From positions 12,501 to 76,500 of the forward strand of contig JAODTK010001355.1 of the NCBI GenBank assembly GCA_026419785.1: a stretch of 64,000 nt of DNA, read 5' to 3'. The stretch is from Sclerodactyla briareus. Lineage: Eukaryota; Echinodermata; Holothuroidea; Dendrochirotida; Sclerodactylidae. The notes beneath the pieces are model-generated. The model saw nothing but the letters and a program-made list of their open reading frames with translations, ran no database searches and was not told the DNA's origin. Numbering within the stretch: the stretch's first letter is position 1; every line of letters starts with the position of its first letter. The translations under genes and the position numbers were made by a program. Shown here piece by piece: positions 60,152 to 64,000 of this stretch.

Positions 60152-61490
60152 CTGCAGGATTGAAGATCAGTTGAGGGTAATCAACCTTGATAAAGAACTC
60201 ACTCATTCTTTCATAGGATCACATGCCTGGAGAGGCTCCTAGCTGCACCACCCTGCCCCTTCCCATCAGCCTCCTCTGGCAAGCAAACCCAGGCCCTGGG
60301 CCTGACCACCCCCCCCCCAATCTTCCAAGCTGCGCCAAACATAGCTACATACAGGCCAATATAATTTGCATCAGTCCGCAGTAGTTATAGTGTGGAACCA
60401 CAAAATCATTGAAATAGCCCTTGGATGATCTTTGACATCAAGTTCCTGAATGTACATTGTTTTGATAACATAAGGAGCAATTTGGCAACATCCAAGCTAA
60501 TCTGCAGTCAACTGCTCAACTATACACACATGATACCAAACACTGACCAGAGATAACCGCAACATTTCCATACACCCATGTGATCAGGGCCTAATAATCC
60601 TGACACTTTCATCCTTATCATGATACATGATATCTGCATAATTCAAAATGAATAATATTTCCATAGAAAATGTGTCGATTTGGAGCAAAACACTTGTTCA
60701 ATAATATTTGTAAAAGATTCAATTAGAGTTTTCATTCGTACAAAGATGCATGCCCCAATAAAAGGGTACCTACATTCTTTATCGACTTTGTGATTTTTGT
60801 GTCCCAGGACCAGAACATCGCGAAACCAAAGGATACACTTTCCAAAATTGCTCCTCCGCGAAGCTGTATGAGTAGCTTTGGTATCCAAAACGGTTCAACC
60901 AACCGTAACAACTTCCTTTGGTTGGAATTTATTAAACTTTTTCAATGCTGAAAAACACTTGTTGCAGACGAATAGTCTGACAAAAAGAGAAGGACAATGG
61001 GGTGGCCAACCCGGTACTATGTGAGAATGTCAGCCACTCATAGCATATTGGGGTGGTGCATGGTCGATAAGGGGTAAGTAGAGTATGTAAAATAGATTAG
61101 TAGTTTTGATCGACTTTGATGATCAAACGACAAAAACATGATTACATTAATAGGGGGTGTTCTTTCATATATTTCTATTTTCACTCTTCATTTTCTTAGT
61201 ACAACACGCCTTGGAAATATGTGTATCATTTTATACATTTGCTTTTTCCCAAAATCAACGTTCTGAAGAACACACTTGCTCAAGCGATTGCATTCATGCA
61301 GCAGGCTCCCAGTATAATGAATATGGTATCCCCATGCATAGGCACATTCACATCTAGAATTTAAGAGAACCCCTAAACAGACTGAATATTTTCTGCCAAA
61401 CACATACAACCTCTCAGCTAAATTTATAGGAAAACCTGGCAGCGCAGAGCTACGGCAAGAACACACGGGTGAGGTAGTCTGGTGATACAA
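60152..61490. other. LRP5/6 intron
   Basis: AT-rich with no exon. A word GGATGATCTTTGACATCAAG near 60,424 resembles the duplicated segment at 37.9 kb. Confidence 0.4.
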
Positions 61491-62225
61491 GGGTTTCACC
61501 AGGGAAGGGGCAGGGGGGCATGCCCCCTTCCGTCAGGGAAGCCTCCCCCCCTACCTCCTCGTTGGGGCATTTTTCCCCTTTCGTCGGGAGCCTGAGTGGG
61601 TAGCTAAATTAACACACCCGACAAGGGGAGGGTCTGATGCCACGACAGTACATAAACTTTCCCAACCTTCTTTGTGACCAGAAAATCCGACATTTCAAGC
61701 AAACAATTTTTGGGTGTGCTTCGCGCGCTACTGTATTTTATCGGATTTTTAGGTACCCCTCCTCAATTGAAACATCAAGCTATCCATATTCCACAGACTA
61801 TCAATCGTGGCATAGGGGCAACACAGTCCATGAATCTCGTTGATATGTCACTTGCAGAGAATCAATGTTCCAATTCTGTTGGGGAGAATGGTCGTCCCGC
61901 CGTCTACCACTGTTTTTTGCCTTTGTTTTTAATTGGAGTTCTTTCACAACGCGAATATACTTCCAGTTCTCAGCATTTTCTCTCCGTATTTTACTGAGAG
62001 CGCCTGACTCGAGTGGAATGCCAATGAGAGACTGATTACACACGTCTTCCACAAGTGTGTTTTATATTTATTCATTTTTTTTCTCAAGAAAAAGTTCAAA
62101 AATTGAAAACCTCAAAAATGCAGGTTTTGACCTGAGGGGTAGGGTGCGGCTCGTTGGGGAACTTGGACCCCCCGTTGGGGTACTCGGACCCCTCGTTGGG
62201 GAAATCCTGGCGCCCACCACTGGGG
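61490..62225. repeat. ~0.73-kb GC-ended non-autonomous element
   Basis: The left end reads CACCAGGGAAGGGGCAGGGG, GGCATGCCCCC. The right end has three tandem ~20-bp units (CGTTGGGGAACTTGGACCCC, CGTTGGGGTACTCGGACCCC, CGTTGGGGAAATCC) and closes with GGCGCCCACCACTGGGG. GCTTCGCGCGCTAC occurs inside, as in other GC-tailed repeats of the window. No protein is encoded. Confidence 0.6.
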
Positions 62226-63049
62226 TTATATAAATACTGCAATCAATACTTGTATCTTGTATTCATTCCCTGGGACCCACAGGCAAATGCCATCACTTAG
62301 CACATACAATTTTGGAACACAATTCGATAAAAGCACATGTATAAATTATTTCTGCATACTTCCTTCCAATACATTACAAGCGCAGTGATCTCAGGCAGAC
62401 GCTAAGCAAAGCATTACGTGTATTGGAGCCGGGAACCGGCAGTATTAAACCCTTATGATGCGGAATTTAAATTGAGGGCGGGGCTTCATTTCGCTTCCCA
62501 TTTTGTTCTGCATGATTTGGCCACACGACTGTATAAGGTTATACAACACCCTCCTCCATTTCTAACCATGACAACATCCTGCAATATAAGTTGGGGTTGC
62601 AAATTCAAGGCACCTGATGGCCTGGATACTAGCATTTTGGAATTTGGTTGTAGAGCGCCCTCTCTGGGCAACATATGTCCGCCTACAACATGATAAGGGT
62701 AACACTCTTGGAAGCCCCACAAACATATTCAAGGGATCAAAGTGTATTGGGTACCAAACATATCAGCCAGAGAAGTTCATCAACATATGAAAGGACATCT
62801 AAGGTTTTTCAATCGAACCAGGGCTCGATTCTGGGGCATATGAATATCCAAACTTCAAACAAGAAGTTTCAGTCCATACTTTTCCTTAATAGGAAACAAA
62901 ATCACAAACTTTTGACGAAAATTCATGTGGTGCGTCGACATGACTTCTAATAATAATACGGATGCCGTCTTCTGGGTGAGGCGTAGTATAGTCTTAGAAC
63001 CGCAGTTATTAAATACACGCCCAGCTATATGTAGTAAAGGTTGACTCAC

Positions 63050-63249
63050 CCAACTATGGGATCCAGGACGACATCTTGAGGTCGTTCAAGATTCTCCCAG
63101 ACCAGCACCGCTCTGGTCCTTTCCGCTTCCCTCCAGTTCCAGACTTCCACGCACTCTCTTCCTGTCCTTTGTCAATGAACGTACGAAGTTTAGAGGTTCC
63201 TCCATCCCTCGCACGCCAGGCCCGATCGTTTCCGAGAGTCGCGTGTGTG
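63050..63249 (-). CDS. Lrp5/6: LRP5/6 exon: propeller 1, middle blades
   Basis: Part of the first six-bladed YWTD beta-propeller of the Wnt co-receptor, the extracellular face that binds Wnts and inhibitors. The 3' part reads VEVWN..., then AVLVWENLERPQDVVLDP and IVG, the classic inter-blade sequence (family form: VLVWENLDRPRxIVLDPxxG just before YWTDWG). The exon ends in a good donor (GG|GTGAGT). Upstream, in another frame, GLACEGWRNL and FIDKGQE match the family GLACDWLGxxLYWTD and TDxGTxRIEV, so at least one frameshift separates the two halves. The start at a CAG acceptor is uncertain; the GC-rich stretch up to about 63,350 may still be exon. This is the most 5' piece of the gene visible; the signal peptide lies outside the window. 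Confidence 0.8.
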
Positions 63250-63349
63250 CTGCGTGAACCGGATTTCCGCAGGGTCGTGCCAGGGGGGCGAGAGGTCCGT
63301 CCCTCTACGGAAAGCGCGCCTCTTCCCCTCCTCCTCGTCTCAAGTTGAC

Positions 63350-64000
63350 GAAAAATATTGAATGGTCTCGAAAGACTAGTCCCTGCGGGGTTATGGTCTG
63401 CTGACGCGTATGAGACAGTCCTGTTGTATTGGCTGGCCGCTAAGAGGGACTTGAAGAATCTGGAGATCTGGACCTGTTGCTACCAATATGGATAACTCCC
63501 TGGATTAATAATAAAAATAATATTTAAGTATAAACAAATCGAAGGAATGTTGTGAATAACAACGATCGTTCTAAGCGTGAAACCTCGAATTTGGCAGAAT
63601 GAGAAAGACGATGGGGTTGCCAGTTGAGATAGGGTTCACTTATCGCCAGAATACGACTAGTAGGCTAAAAAGAGGGGAAAGGTCTAAGTATGAGAAGGTC
63701 GAGGGAGTGAAGTAGACTTTGCAAATTTTCAATCCACATTTCCACACTGGCGTTGTACTCCTTAGGCTAACAGAGAAAAAAATGCATCATTGTTAATGGT
63801 CAAATGCCTTTGTTCATTATTTTCCCAAGGCTAGACAGATCTTTGTAATCTGGTATTCATGTATAGTATGTTGTGTGGGGTTGTGTCTGTGGAATGTGAA
63901 TGTGTTGGCACTTCTTTTCACCCCTTGTCCATTACATCATCTGATGTCCACAGCATCTATAATAAATGTATAAGTAACAGTTAGTGTGTGGGTTGCACAT
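63350..64000. other. upstream LRP5/6 intron
   Basis: AT-rich sequence with no recognisable exon. The first exon of the gene (signal peptide) must lie beyond the window. Confidence 0.4.

Noticed and set aside
1-64000. CRISPR arrays, operons, phage or other prokaryotic systems
   Set aside because: The tandem arrays have no unique spacers, and coding islands are intron-split with metazoan family content.

Overview
This is eukaryotic (metazoan) DNA. There is no operon structure, no ribosome-binding-site pattern and almost no long open frame. Short coding islands carry GT/AG splice borders and are separated by repeat-rich introns of one to several kilobases. The recognisable gene is a Wnt co-receptor of the LRP5/6 family, which fixes the source as an animal. 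The many G/C homopolymers and GC-tailed non-autonomous elements resemble marine invertebrate genomes (deuterostome or lophotrochozoan), but I cannot name a species.

Layout. About 1-27,700 holds no exon I can support. It contains a 113-bp tandem array (9.1-9.7 kb) and a direct duplication of a unit carrying LINE reverse-transcriptase remnants (9.7-14.1 kb). It also contains a GC-tract-rich repeat block (14.3-16.5 kb) and one copy of a ~1.3-kb dispersed repeat (17.4-18.7 kb). From 27,793 to beyond the right edge (>64,000), the minus strand carries 17 islands of one LRP5/6 gene in the correct order. Read from high to low coordinate they are: beta-propeller 1 (63.1, 60.0 kb), EGF1 (58.5), propeller 2 (55.1, 54.1, 52.2, 51.1), EGF2 plus propeller 3 (46.1, 45.1, 43.3, 41.9), EGF3 (40.9), propeller 4 (37.0, 34.1, 32.1), EGF4 (29.9) and LDL-receptor class A repeats (27.9). 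The 5' end (signal peptide) lies outside the window. The transmembrane and cytoplasmic part should lie below 27.8 kb but was not recognised.

The introns hold a 46-bp satellite (32.8-33.9 kb), a 28-bp minisatellite (34.4 kb), a (GTAG)n tract (38.1 kb), a tRNA-derived SINE (30.4 kb), several GC-tailed elements (46.7-47.8, 47.8-49.05, 61.5-62.2 kb) and a nested transposon (55.4-57.4 kb). The nested element contains a minus-strand MADF DNA-binding domain fragment of the kind linked to PIF/Harbinger transposons.

Caveat. Nearly every LRP5/6 exon is broken by one or more 1-2 nt shifts although splice borders and exon order are intact, and the tandem arrays show the same kind of indel noise. I read this as mainly low base accuracy of the assembly; decay of the gene cannot be excluded without reads. 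All exon borders are inferred from GT/AG signals and family knowledge.
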